DNA of 64,000 nucleotides. Source: Undaria pinnatifida (lineage: Eukaryota; Sar; Phaeophyceae; Laminariales; Alariaceae). Below, piece by piece: positions 55,052-64,000 of this stretch. Each line of letters starts with the position of its first letter. Within the stretch, counting starts at the first letter, position 1. The stretch is from NCBI GenBank assembly GCA_012845835.1, contig JABAKD010000029.1, positions 1,928,970-1,992,969 on the forward strand, in the 5' to 3' direction. The position numbers were made by a program, and so were the translations under genes. Below the pieces are notes generated by a model that saw nothing but the letters and a program-made list of their open reading frames with translations, was not told where the DNA came from and did no database searches.

Positions 55052-55644
55052 TGTTAAGATACGGCCTCGAAAGGCCTGAGAGTATCCGAATTTGAGATCA
55101 TTTGGATGGGTTTCGTATGATAAGGTTGGCGGTTTATATTCGGGGAAGTTAGGATTTCGATCGGAGGCATGCGCCTCCGATCTCAGAAGCTATCCCGGGC
55201 TCTGGTGGAAAACTGACAGGTCCGCCCGTATATTCGGCCGACCTGGTATCCCGCCGTTTCAGGGGGGGAGAGTGTTATAAGGCTTAGTTTGGGTAAGCTA
55301 TTGGTTAACCAGTTGCAAGTGGTCAAACGGACTAATACCCCACTAATTCCTTAACAAATGGCGTCGTCGACAGACCATGGGTTTTTGGGTCGTGGGTTCG
55401 ATCCCCACATCCACCATAATAAACTTTTTCAGATTTCCCCATGGCGAACTTGAAAAATACTCTCCCCGGTATACCCAGGAAATGAAACGGCTTGGATATA
55501 TTGACAGGTCCGCCCGTATATCCGGCCGACCTGCTATCCCGCCGTTTCAGGGGGGGAGAGTGTTATAAGGCTTAGTTTGGGTAAGCTATTGGTTAACCTT
55601 TTGCAAGTGGTCAAACGGACTAATACCCCACTAATACCTTAACA
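55052..55644 (+). mobile_element. TRIM-like element with paired 84-bp terminal repeats
   Basis: Two 84-bp direct repeats, 55273-55356 and 55561-55644, both TGTTATAAGGCTTAGTTTGG...CCTTAACA with few differences. Each is preceded by GACAGGTCCGCCCGTATAT ... GTTTCAGGGGGGGAGAG, a polypurine tract touching the repeat. After the first comes AATGGCGTCGTCGACAG, a primer-site-like sequence starting TGG as at 10921. A tRNA 3'-half-like stretch (55392-55414, GTGGGTTCGATCCCCAC then ATCCACCA) lies inside. The left limit TGTTAAG at 55052 and the right limit CTTAACA are flanked by ATAT on both sides. No gag-pol. The tandem layout (internal-LTR-internal-LTR) is unusual. Confidence 0.6.
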
Positions 55645-56150
55645 ATATGTACATACCATCATGTACTACGCTGTTGGATCACAATGAACGCCCAGCTCAG
55701 GTCAGTCCGGCTATATATAGCCCAGCAGCGCAGCGTAGCGCCGTGCGGAGCCGTGCGGAGCCGTGCGGTGCGGTGCCGTGCCCTTCGCTGCGGTGCTGTG
55801 TCGTGCTGCGCTGTGTGCTTTCTTTCGAACATAGAGCAGTACCTGGTATAACACGTGTTGTTGTGTACTACTCGGAGTACTTGTCTTCTTTCTTCTTTTT
55901 CTACATGTATTTGATCTTTCACGGCCCCCTGTTTTTTCCCCCATGCAACTTACCCCCGTACTGCCGATCAGAACGTAACACCGGTAACAAAAGCACACAG
56001 CACAGCTGAGCACAACAGGGCGATTTGCTCTGCACAAGCACCTCTTGGCATTATCAAATCGCTATTCGCACCAAATCATGGTGGGTCTCTTTTTTCTGCC
56101 CCCTTTACATGTTTTTAGTCTTCCTTGCCTTGCGCGAGCGTAGCGGGCGG
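55645..56150 (-). repeat. Dispersed repeat family E, copy 3
   Basis: Inverted copy of 46070-46590. Directly abuts the TRIM-like element, and sequence before 55052 (CCAGGTAC) resembles the continuation of family E, so the TRIM probably inserted into this repeat. Confidence 0.65.
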
Positions 56151-56329
56151 CGTCAGCCGCCCGCGGAGCGGAGCCCTTGTACACATTTGCAATGATTATC
56201 TCTGTCTCGTTGTTTGTGACCACAAATCGTATGTTGTGCCTGTCGTACCCAGTACTAGGGCATGACATTGCGTTGTCGAATGCATTACGATGCATTATCT
56301 CTGTGTCGTGGCTTGTGACCACAGAGCTG

Positions 56330-56520
56330 ATCTTTCTAGGGTGAAGAATCAGTACGGACACTGGGTGTGCTGGATGTCGACGAGTAGAAGAACGGTTTAA
56401 TGTGAAGAACACACACACACACACACAAAGCTCGTTTCTTGGCATCGGCACGGACACTGGTTGTGCTGGATAGATCAAGGTGGGTGAAAAAATATCAGTG
56501 TAATAATGAATGTGAAGAAC
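56330..56520. repeat. Repeat related to the 16.7-kb inverted repeat, with (AC)n
   Basis: ACGGACACTGGGTGTGCTGG, GTCGACGAGTAGAAGAACGG and TTTAATGTGAAGAACACAC match the arms at 16655-16835. A second, partial copy follows the (AC)n at 56403-56426. Confidence 0.55.
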
Positions 56521-57869
56521 ACACGCACTTTTACGAGTTCTGCTGCTGGCCCCTGCGGCTGTGTACTGCAAGTATCAAATTATCTATTATTGCGTTTCCT
56601 GCTGCGTGTTCCACTCAGAATGCTTTAGGGTATTACAGATTAATAACAGCGGCTATCATATTGCTGCTGCTGAAGCCTGCCAGTCTCGTGCGGCTCCATG
56701 CTGCTGTCGGTTTGATATCCAGTCTCCAGGTCGGTGCTCTTGTGCTGTATATTCCGTCTAGATTGAACTTACGCACTTGGTATATTGGTCACTCAACCGG
56801 TCCCGCTCACATCTGACGTATTTGAAGTATTTTTTATGATGTCTGCGGTCTGCTGTCTCAGGTCTGTCTCCTGGTCTCCCGTCCTAACTGCAATAAACGA
56901 TCGCTGGCCATATGGAAAAAAACTCACAGTTGCGCAATCCAAGATGTTCTTCAAGATGACTGCATGACCTCCACCTTCAGACACCGCTGCGCTCCTCCAG
57001 ACAGGGCGAGCAAAGCACCGTCCACACCTGCGAACCTATTCTAGACCAACCAGCTACAACATCATAGAGCAGCAGCTCAAGAGAATGCGGGGGGTTCTCC
57101 AATCCGGGGATAGAACGGAAGAATAGACAATAGATAGAAAGAGGCGTTCTTTTCCTTTTGCACGACCAGGCAGAAAGTGACTTGAAAATAATGAGAACTT
57201 TTTGGTGCTCTTAACGCTACACTCCCGACATGAGTACAAAACACTTGGAATTTATATACAGTTTTACGATACTTGAAAATGGTTTTTTTTAATTTTAAAT
57301 TTATTTATTTTCCAGCCGTTTCACGGGTAAAAGTCGAGGAAAGTGCCGCACAGGTACAACAACACGCAACACATCAGCAGATGAAGCAGCAGATTCACGC
57401 TCATCATAAACGACAGCAACACAGCAGCAGTCATCAAACTTGACAAGACCTTGTTGCAGTGCCCCCAACGCTACGCCAAACGCATACCCACGACAAGGGA
57501 GGAAGAAACAGCTGACGATACCCACGGAACCCTAGGTGACCCAGCTGCGCAGAGAGAGGGTCGGAGAAGGGCCCGTGCCAGGCCGGTTGGATGTTGGAAT
57601 TATTTCGGATGTACCAGCCGTTAGAGAGTGGAAGTATTCGAAACTTACCTGTAAATGCGTGCAGGCAAGACCGAGGCTTATGCCCACCCCGAGGGTCACC
57701 CACGCCCGCTTCTCTCTCCGAACACTGGTCCCTCTCGACGGGGGTGGCGGCGCTCTCTAAAGCAGAGAAACTCGCTGGTGTTGATGTATTTTTCTCCACG
57801 GCAGCAGAAGGTAACTAAAGCTTCGCCTGTTGAACTCTTGCTTTGATGTCTGTTTGCTCTTTTCTGCAG
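56521..57869. other. Upstream region of the 58-kb gene candidate
   Basis: A possible exon ends at the donor CAGCAGAAG|GTAACT (57813/57814). The frames leading into it (57591 or 57655 onwards) are open for about 70 codons but do not give a consistent phase with the next acceptor in the ATG frame. It could be 5' UTR. Nothing else is supported. Confidence 0.35.
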
Positions 57870-58463
57870 AATGCCATCATCGCTGAGCGTCGTACCCGCC
57901 GACACTGTGCTGGCTGTTGCCATCAAGGATGCTACCAAGACTACATCCACCGTCAACCCCGCGAGGATCACGACGGCGGTGCAGAAGATGCGGCCGGTGA
58001 GCTCCCTTCGAGCTCTTGAATCTCATCCCACGAAGCAACGTAGTGCCGGTAGTAGTACAAGGTTGAACAAATTTGCATGCATACGAGATGAACGGAAAAA
58101 TACCACGTTTTTCGTGAAAAATAGACTCGCCGCGTCTTTTCGTACTTTATTTTCAAGATTCTTGTCGAGTTGTCTGTCCTCAGTATCAGTCATCGTCGTC
58201 GCCCGCTATGTGGTTCTATTTCAAGACGTCTGTCGATAGTCGTCAGTATCAGTATCGTCGTTCGTCGACGTCTTCGTTTGTTGTTGGAATCGAACTGCCG
58301 TACTTCGACCTGTCTCTCGGCGTGTGTCGCTTCGATAAAAACTGCTGGACCCCCCTCCGTCGAACGCACGATACTCTCCCCCGTCGATCCCCCATCGGCG
58401 CTCTCCCGCGAGACTATCTCCGAGTTGATCACGTTTGAACTCGAATTCACTCTCGGGTACAAG
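57870..58463 (+). CDS. Candidate two-exon start of a host gene
   Basis: Exon 57870-57996 follows a textbook acceptor (TTTGCTCTTTTCTGCAG) and has an ATG one base in. It encodes 42 residues (MPSSLSVVPADTVLAVAIKD ... VQKMRP) and ends at CGGCCG|GTGAGC, phase 0. Exon 58158-58463 follows CTTTATTTTCAAG, is open in the same phase and ends GGGTACAAG|GTATGG, phase 0. It encodes an Arg/Ser-rich part and PVDPPSALSRETISELITF. The splice signals fit well, but the protein is unrecognised, and the second exon contains GTATC-like simple sequence. Later exons are unknown; the 61-kb frame could be one. Confidence 0.35.
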
Positions 58464-58734
58464 GTATGGAGCCTTGATTGTGAACACACGAAGAAAGTAT
58501 AATCGTTTTTGGTCGATTTCCCCTATTAATTTAACTTAGTTTTACAAGGTGGCAGCAAACTGAAATACGCACGCACCCCCTGTCGACTTTGCCACGTTTT
58601 CAACATTGACATTCATACAGAACGCAGCATCAGCAGCAGCTGTATCATACCTCATACCTGGTACCTGGTAACATACGTAAATCAGAAATACGAACTCAAT
58701 TTCCGTGTCGATAATTAACATTTTCTATCGCAAT

Positions 58735-58940
58735 TCGATGTGAGTCGACGAGAGAAGGAAGGACTAAAGTCTTCTCGCGATAAAAATGCTCGTGCCGTAG
58801 TGGGGAGGGGGGAGAAGAGCCTGCTTACCTGTTTTACTGCAAGCAGTGTCCTTGGATTTGAGTTACGTCTACTCAGTACGAATCTAGGGAGGGAGAAGGA
58901 GAAAAAAAAAAGTGCGAAGACATAAGACGGGATGAGGAAA
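58735..58940 (+). repeat. Dispersed repeat family A, copy 4
   Basis: Fullest plus-strand copy: CTTCTCGCGATAAAAATG, GGAGAAGAGCCTGCTTA, TTTGAGTTACGTCTAC, AGGGAGGGAGAAGGAG, GTGCGAAGACATA. Forms a long imperfect inverted pair with 59085-59290. Confidence 0.6.
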
Positions 58941-59084
58941 AGAAGACCAAAAGAAGAAAAAAGTTATGGCCGCGACATTTTGCTACGAATGCATAGCGAT
59001 CGCGCTCACCGCCAGAGAGCACGCAAAGAGGGAGAAGGCAACGCTGATTTTTCTTTTGCTCATCCTGGGCTCAGCCGAGTCGGC

Positions 59085-59290
59085 TCATGACATCTACGTA
59101 TTATGTTCACACTTTTTCTTTCTCTTTCTCCCTCCCTGAACATATGTAGCCGGAACTCATCAAATCCAGGAGTACTACTTGTAAGCAGGCTTTCCCCCGT
59201 CCTCACTAGGGTACGTGCCTTCAATTTTATCGCGAGAAGCGAGAAGAGTTCAGCCCTTTCTTCCCTCATGGACTCGCATTGAATCGCTAA
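59085..59290 (-). repeat. Dispersed repeat family A, copy 5
   Basis: Inverse of copy 4 about 150 bp away: CTTTCTCCCTCCCTGAACAT, CATCAAATCCAGGAG, AAGCAGGC, TTTATCGCGAGAAG. Confidence 0.6.
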
Positions 59291-59799
59291 TAATGCTGCT
59301 TCTGTATCGACGTGTTGCATTGAAATCAAAAAGCAAATACAAGCCGACAATCTCGTGATTCCATTTATTTTCCGACGGCGCCCTCTCACACAAAACACAC
59401 AACAAGCCCAAGTGGGCAACCCTGATAAGATATTCATACCAATACGTTCGTACCGGGACATATCATACGTACGTACCGGTACATGTCATACGTACGTACT
59501 TGACTTACCTCACTTGTCAGCTTATACAGCGAAATTCCCGTGCAAGATTCTCGCACAGCTCGTGCTTGTAGTGCCAGATATTTATCTGTAAGCCCCCTCC
59601 CCCCCGCCCCCTCCATCTCCGCCGTCCGCACCATCGCCTAGACCTAGCACCACACGTATAGTAAGCTCCTACCAGGTATACATTTATGCGACCTCAAGTG
59701 GTTGGAATTCCCCCCCCCCCTCCCCGCTCCCCCTGAGTTCCCCCCCCCCCCCCCCCCCTTTTCGAAAACTCCGGGATATAATAAACTGATGCATTCCTT

Positions 59800-60530
59800 C
59801 CACAACCGTCAGATTTGTCCCCTCACCGGTTATGCGACTTACAGGATATACTTCATAAACTAATCGGTGTCCTTCCACAGCGGTCACACTTTGTCCCCCT
59901 CAAAAACGAGTTTTACAGCAGTTTCCGCGCACAGATCGGTTAACATCACCCTGTTGACCCTGGTACAAGCTACACTGTAGTTACAAGGGGAGTCGCCGAC
60001 CTATATCCTTAATGAGGACACACCCAGTAATACGCGCGATCGGAGTATCGAACACAGCTTGCAAAGATGAGTTTCGACGAAATCTTCAATCTCACAGCGG
60101 GGGTGTAATTTATTTTTATAATGTCTGTATGTATCTTGTTACTGGCATCTGATACCAGGTACCAGATACTAGAGATACCACAGGTACAACTGCTGTAGTA
60201 CCGATATCTGACACAGGTATCAGATGGTACCAGGTAGCTGGTGCATGGTATGACATGTGCGTATACGAGCGTCTTCAACTGCTGTGTATCAGGTACTACT
60301 GCTGTTGTGCATGTGTTGGTATGTGCCTATAATATTATTCGTGCACAGATCGATAAACATCACGCTGTTGACCCCTTTACAAGCTAGACTAACTGTAGTT
60401 GTAAGGGGAGTCGCCGACCCATATCCTTAATGAGGATACACACCCAGTAATACGCGCGGTCGGAGTATCACATACAAGCTTGCAAAGATTCGACAATATC
60501 TTTGATCTCACAGCTGGAGTGTATTTTTAT
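59800..60530 (+). repeat. Dispersed repeat family F, two direct copies
   Basis: Copies at 59925-60110 and 60340-60525 share GTTGACCC, AAGGGGAGTCGCCGACC, ATATCCTTAATGAGGA, CACCCAGTAATACGCGCG, CTTGCAAAGAT and ATCTCACAGC. The spacer carries three TACCAGGTA motifs. 59800-59925 extends the match with the inverted copy at 17500-17740. Confidence 0.65.
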
Positions 60531-60618
60531 TTTTCATAATATGATTCACCAGTACCAGGTACGACAGCAACGCGACGTGCAGTTTGTCTATGAAAATACG
60601 TGGATGTGTGGTGAGCTT

Positions 60619-60649
60619 AAGCTTTATTTTTCCCCATCCGCGGAAGGAT
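60619..60649 (+). repeat. Family H: 31-bp conserved element
   Basis: AAGCTTTATTTTTCCCCATC then CGCGGAAGGAT, two differences from the other copies, again followed by an A-rich stretch. Confidence 0.6.
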
Positions 60650-61007
60650 GAAAAAAGAAAACCGAGCAAAACAAGACCGCAGCAGAGTACCCAGGGGAGC
60701 ACACAAAAAGAGATAATAGAGACATACTACTTAAAAGGTAAACAAGAAGAGGGAACCGGAGCGTTGTGATTTGCGAAGCGAGAGAATGGAGTGTTTTTTT
60801 CCAAGTAAAGTTGTTTTACTTAGTTTTAATAACCCCCTGTCTGGCTCCGAAAAAAGAAATGTAGACTCGTAAAAAAAAATTCACGGTAGTTCTCCGCTGG
60901 AGTACCTGGTGTAATATTTAAATTTTGAAGTTTGGGTCTTTGTTTTTGGCTGATGTCGTTCACATTTGCTCTCGTACTCTTATCATACACTTCGAAGTAT
61001 ATGCGCG

Positions 61008-62123
61008 ATGCCTTGCTTGTCGGGCAAAACCACGCGCTACATATATACGGCGGCGCCCTCACCCCGCCGCCCCGCCGCCCGCCTCCGACCAAATGCCAAA
61101 AAATTGCAGGACTGGTCCGTCAACAAACGCCGCGTCAAGAGACTGCTACGCTCGATGAACAACGATGCCTGGAAAGCCGCCGTAAATCCCTCACTCGGAT
61201 TTGCCGCCGCCAGCTCTTCGAGCGAACCGGCAACAACAACAACCACCTCCGCCGCCGCCGCAGCCGCCTCCGCCGCGGCCACCGCCACCGTAGAGGCAGA
61301 AACGGGAGGAGGGGATGCGCCACCCCCACCCCCGCCCGCGGGCGCCAACCTTCGCCGAAAGGAGGCCGTGAAAGCGGCGAGGACGGCGAAAGCTGCCGAG
61401 AAGGCTGCCGCCGCAAAAGCGACCGCGGCGAAAGCGGCCGCGGAAGGCGCCAGCTTCCGTCGCGACGCCCGGGACATCTGTGACACCGCCCCGGCGTCTC
61501 CGGGGTCGCCGCCGGCGGTCTCCACTGTCAGCGCGACGATGACGAAGTTCACGTTAACTAGTGCTGTCTCGGCGACAAATCCCGCGCCTGCTCTGATGCC
61601 GAAAGGACGCATGCCCGTGCCTGCCGCAGCGGCGGCGGTGACTTCGTCGGCGGCTGTGACACCCGCCGACGCCGCCGCTCCTTGGGACGCGGTCCCCGGC
61701 AAGGTTAGCGCTGCTGCTACTACCGCCGACGCCGCCGCTGACTGCGGAGATGGTGGTCCAGACGGACCCCTAACCGAGAGCCTCAAGCTCGAACCAAGCT
61801 TGGAACTGGAGCCGGGGGTGGACCTGAAAGCCGACCTAGGGATCGCTCCCGCTGATAAGGGTACCACGAATGGCGAGGACGGGGGGGACGGGGGGGCAGG
61901 GACGGGGGCCGGCTTGGGCGTTGAAATTGGCGCAAGCGGGAGGTCGGAAGCGAGCGGACGCTCTGAAGACCTCGGGTTCGAGATGATCGACAAGGCAGAA
62001 GCTGTGGGGGCGGCGGCTGCTGGGGCGGTCGGGTCGGGAACGCCTCCGGAGGAGGCGGGGGATGCTTCGCTCGGCGTCGGTAAGGCGCGCAAAGGGTGGT
62101 CGTGGGCATGGAACCGGAGCTAA
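61008..62123 (+). CDS. Ala-rich hypothetical protein, probable host gene or last exon
   Basis: From ATG 61008 the frame gives 371 residues; it is open further upstream to 60966. A basic segment (WSVNKRRVKRLLRSMNND, about residues 46-63) is followed by Ala/Thr-rich stretches and a PPPPPP run. A coiled-coil-like KAARTAKAAEKAAAAKATAA region (about 123-145) comes next, then an acidic Gly/Ala C-terminus ending KGWSWAWNRS. GC-rich, strongly biased third positions and no stops suggest real coding. An acceptor-like TTGCAG just before GACTGGTCCG (61112) would make it a terminal exon starting DWSVNKRR. No known domain. The antisense frame across the same region is also open and Ala-rich, a by-product of GCN composition. 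Confidence 0.5.
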   Translation: MPCLSGKTTRYIYTAAPSPRRPAARLRPNAKKLQDWSVNKRRVKRLLRSMNNDAWKAAVNPSLGFAAASSSSEPATTTTTSAAAAAASAAATATVEAETGGGDAPPPPPPAGANLRRKEAVKAARTAKAAEKAAAAKATAAKAAAEGASFRRDARDICDTAPASPGSPPAVSTVSATMTKFTLTSAVSATNPAPALMPKGRMPVPAAAAAVTSSAAVTPADAAAPWDAVPGKVSAAATTADAAADCGDGGPDGPLTESLKLEPSLELEPGVDLKADLGIAPADKGTTNGEDGGDGGAGTGAGLGVEIGASGRSEASGRSEDLGFEMIDKAEAVGAAAAGAVGSGTPPEEAGDASLGVGKARKGWSWAWNRS

Positions 62124-64000
62124 GATAGGTTTCGGCGACATTTTGTATCTATTTTTTGTTGTCTATTTTGTGTATTTTTGTCTATTTTTGTAGAAGTGTT
62201 TTCCGCTTCCTCCTGTATCCCCCCCCCCCACCCCCCCACCCCGTCTTTTTGGGGGGGAAAGGGTCGAGGGTGGGGGGAGAGAAGGGATGGATTGATTTTG
62301 TTCGGTTGTATGTATTGGTAGGGCGCCAAGCGTGCGAGAGATGGAGTATTAATAGTAGTTTGTATCAGGTCATAAGGCACGCAGGGGAGTGAAGAGGAGG
62401 AAGATTGGTTGTTGAAAGCGTGCGGTGGGCGGCCACCGTAGTGGCTTTGTCGGGGGCTTGCGTTCTGTGGCCTTCAGGAGACATTCAGGGCATATCCCCG
62501 GGTTTCATAGCCCTTATTTCGTACCACGTTTTGTTTGCCTTGGCTGGACAGGAGGGCATGGCTATGTGGCCTGTACCCATCACCTCGGCAACATCACTCA
62601 CACGTCGTAATCCTTTGGTTTTCTGTGTGGACATGTTGATCGTTTTCGGGGGATGGGGGCAATTGGCTGGCGCGAGAAGGGGAGTTGCAGTTGCAGTGAT
62701 AAGGTGTGGAGGTGCCGCCGATTGGACCCCCCCCCCCCCGCCCCCCCCCGTCTACATTTTACCATTCACCTGACGTTGCTAAATGTGCGAGGTTTTTGGG
62801 TGCCACCTGGTCCACTCAAATTTCACCATTATGATGTCGGCAGGGCGTTGACAAGATATGGAAGCACTGGCGGTTGTGGGGGAGGGGTGAAAGTCCGCCG
62901 CAGGGTTAGTTGTGGTTCCTTGAGCGGCGACCTCGGGCTACATACGAGTTTAAACTGGCTTGGCTACAGTAAAATCGATTTTCGTGGTGGTTGGCGTTCA
63001 CTCGTTATTTCCGCCCGGTTGCAAAGCAAGGCACACACGCAGCTTCGCGGCGAGGGCGCCAAAAGATTTTGCATCACGGGCTGCTATTGACATACCACCC
63101 TGTTCGGAGACGCGAGTGCAGTATGAGTATTAGTATGAATATCAAACGGTCCTTGCATTTCCGGGCAGAGTGGGGGTCGCTACGTAAAATTCGATTCGTT
63201 TCGGGCGCCGTATATATTATACTTTTCAGGGTATAAGTTTGTACATAAAAATGTCGCGCTATACTAGTAAAGAAACATTTTATTTCTGAATAAGGGGGAC
63301 AGAAGGCGTTTCTGGGGGATAGGTTGGGCGAGGCATGGAAGCTTCTCGCTGCTAGATATTACAGGGCCGCGTTTGCGGCTCGCGAAATGGCGCACGGCTA
63401 GGCGTGTTTACTGGTCTACTTTTTCCATGCGTACGTAATTTTAACCATCCGCTGTTCCCTGGTTTCGGTTTTGGAGGGGGTTCACGAGAATACATCGTAA
63501 TGAGGCGTTACCCCCCTTGAGATTCGGCGATGAGGCGGGCCACGTTCGAAGGGTAGGAAGCAGCGGCTTACGTGATGTTGTGTTATTCCGCCCGTGCACC
63601 CGTTAGTCTTGCTGCGGTCAGTTGGCGGGCTCGGTTTTGTTGATATGGTGGCCTCTCGTTTTGTTTTGTATATGGAGGTCAGGGGGAGGACAAAAAAACA
63701 AGCAAAAAATAACCTTGGGTCTAGAGGATTCGGGGGGGGGGGAGATGGGCGTCGCGGGAGTTTGGGTGACGGGGGATTTAGGGTGAAAGTTATATTTGTA
63801 TGTACAGCAGACAGACTTTGCGCGGTGCGCGGTAGGCATGTGCAAGAGAGCCTCTCGTTGGTGTCGCTCACGTTGTAGAGTCGTTCAGAGGAGAAGAGGA
63901 CGAAAACAAAAAAAATGCTAGGGCAGTGGGAGGGAGGAAAGGAGGGGGGGAGGGAGGGTATAAGGGAGCGAGGGAGGGGGTTGATGACAATCAATGCACG
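62124..64000. other. Probable 3' UTR and intergenic DNA
   Basis: T-rich sequence (TGTCTATTTTTGTAG) follows the stop, then G- or C-homopolymer-rich DNA (62220-62260, 62728-62752, 63732-63742). Open frames at 62405-62773, 62653-63090 and 63482-63994 (minus) cover these and match nothing recognised. Long 3' UTRs are plausible for such a genome. Confidence 0.4.

Noticed and set aside
55359-55417. A tRNA gene inside the TRIM-like element
   Set aside because: The T arm and a CCA-like end are good, but no D arm or pairing 5' acceptor strand is found.
61037-62092. Antisense 351-codon Ala/Ser/Pro-rich frame
   Set aside because: Shadow of the GCN-rich plus-strand frame, which has the better start, end and basic/coiled-coil-like segments.

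Overview
This is eukaryotic nuclear DNA. The evidence is split genes with GT-AG introns, tRNA-derived SINEs with internal pol III boxes, APE-type and restriction-like-endonuclease (RLE) LINEs, several classes of DNA transposon, and dense microsatellites. The GC-rich, Ala/Gly-rich coding, the long gene-poor stretches and an interstitial TTAGGG block make a stramenopile, perhaps a brown alga such as Ectocarpus, my best guess. That assignment is inference, not something I could test. There is no bacterial-type operon, CRISPR array, rRNA or clear integrated virus.

Layout. 0.2-9.8 kb holds one long plus-strand RLE-type non-LTR retrotransposon sitting inside (TAA)n. Its upstream half encodes an array of RING-like zinc fingers, now broken by frameshifts and stops. 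Its downstream half is an intact 937-residue reverse transcriptase with a CCHC motif and a PD-(D/E)XK-like endonuclease. At 10.8 kb there is a solo short LTR followed by a primer-binding-site-like sequence. Between 11.1 and 13.4 kb a minus-strand gene for a membrane-anchored J-domain protein is split by an intron; its helix-IV exon is present in three tandem copies separated by GATCT-rich introns. 13.6-31 kb is gene-poor: MITEs, dispersed repeats, microsatellites and a coding-like minisatellite at 27.4-28.4 kb. A LINE 3' fragment lies at 31.8-32.8 kb and a 1.4 kb minisatellite field at 34.7-36.1 kb. A GGGAT array lies at 36.9-37.2 kb. A 1.75 kb foldback element with about 630-bp arms spans 39.5-41.3 kb, and an internally deleted LINE 42.7-43.8 kb.

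45-56 kb is a nest of mobile elements: tandem SINEs, tRNA-like arrays, an apparently intact APE-type LINE (1260 codons, minus strand) at 47.9-52.2 kb, a SINE split by a non-autonomous hAT element with a perfect 8-bp target duplication, and a TRIM-like element. 57.6-62.1 kb carries the best host-gene candidates: two phase-compatible exons near 58 kb and a 371-codon Ala-rich open frame at 61.0-62.1 kb. The rest, to 64 kb, is probably 3' UTR or intergenic.

The most unusual signals are the zinc-finger-rich RLE retrotransposon in (TAA)n, the triplicated J-domain exon, the hAT-in-SINE nest, the giant foldback, and a short near-palindrome, TACCWGGTA. I counted the last 23 times in this window, about 50 times the chance expectation for 64 kb of random sequence.
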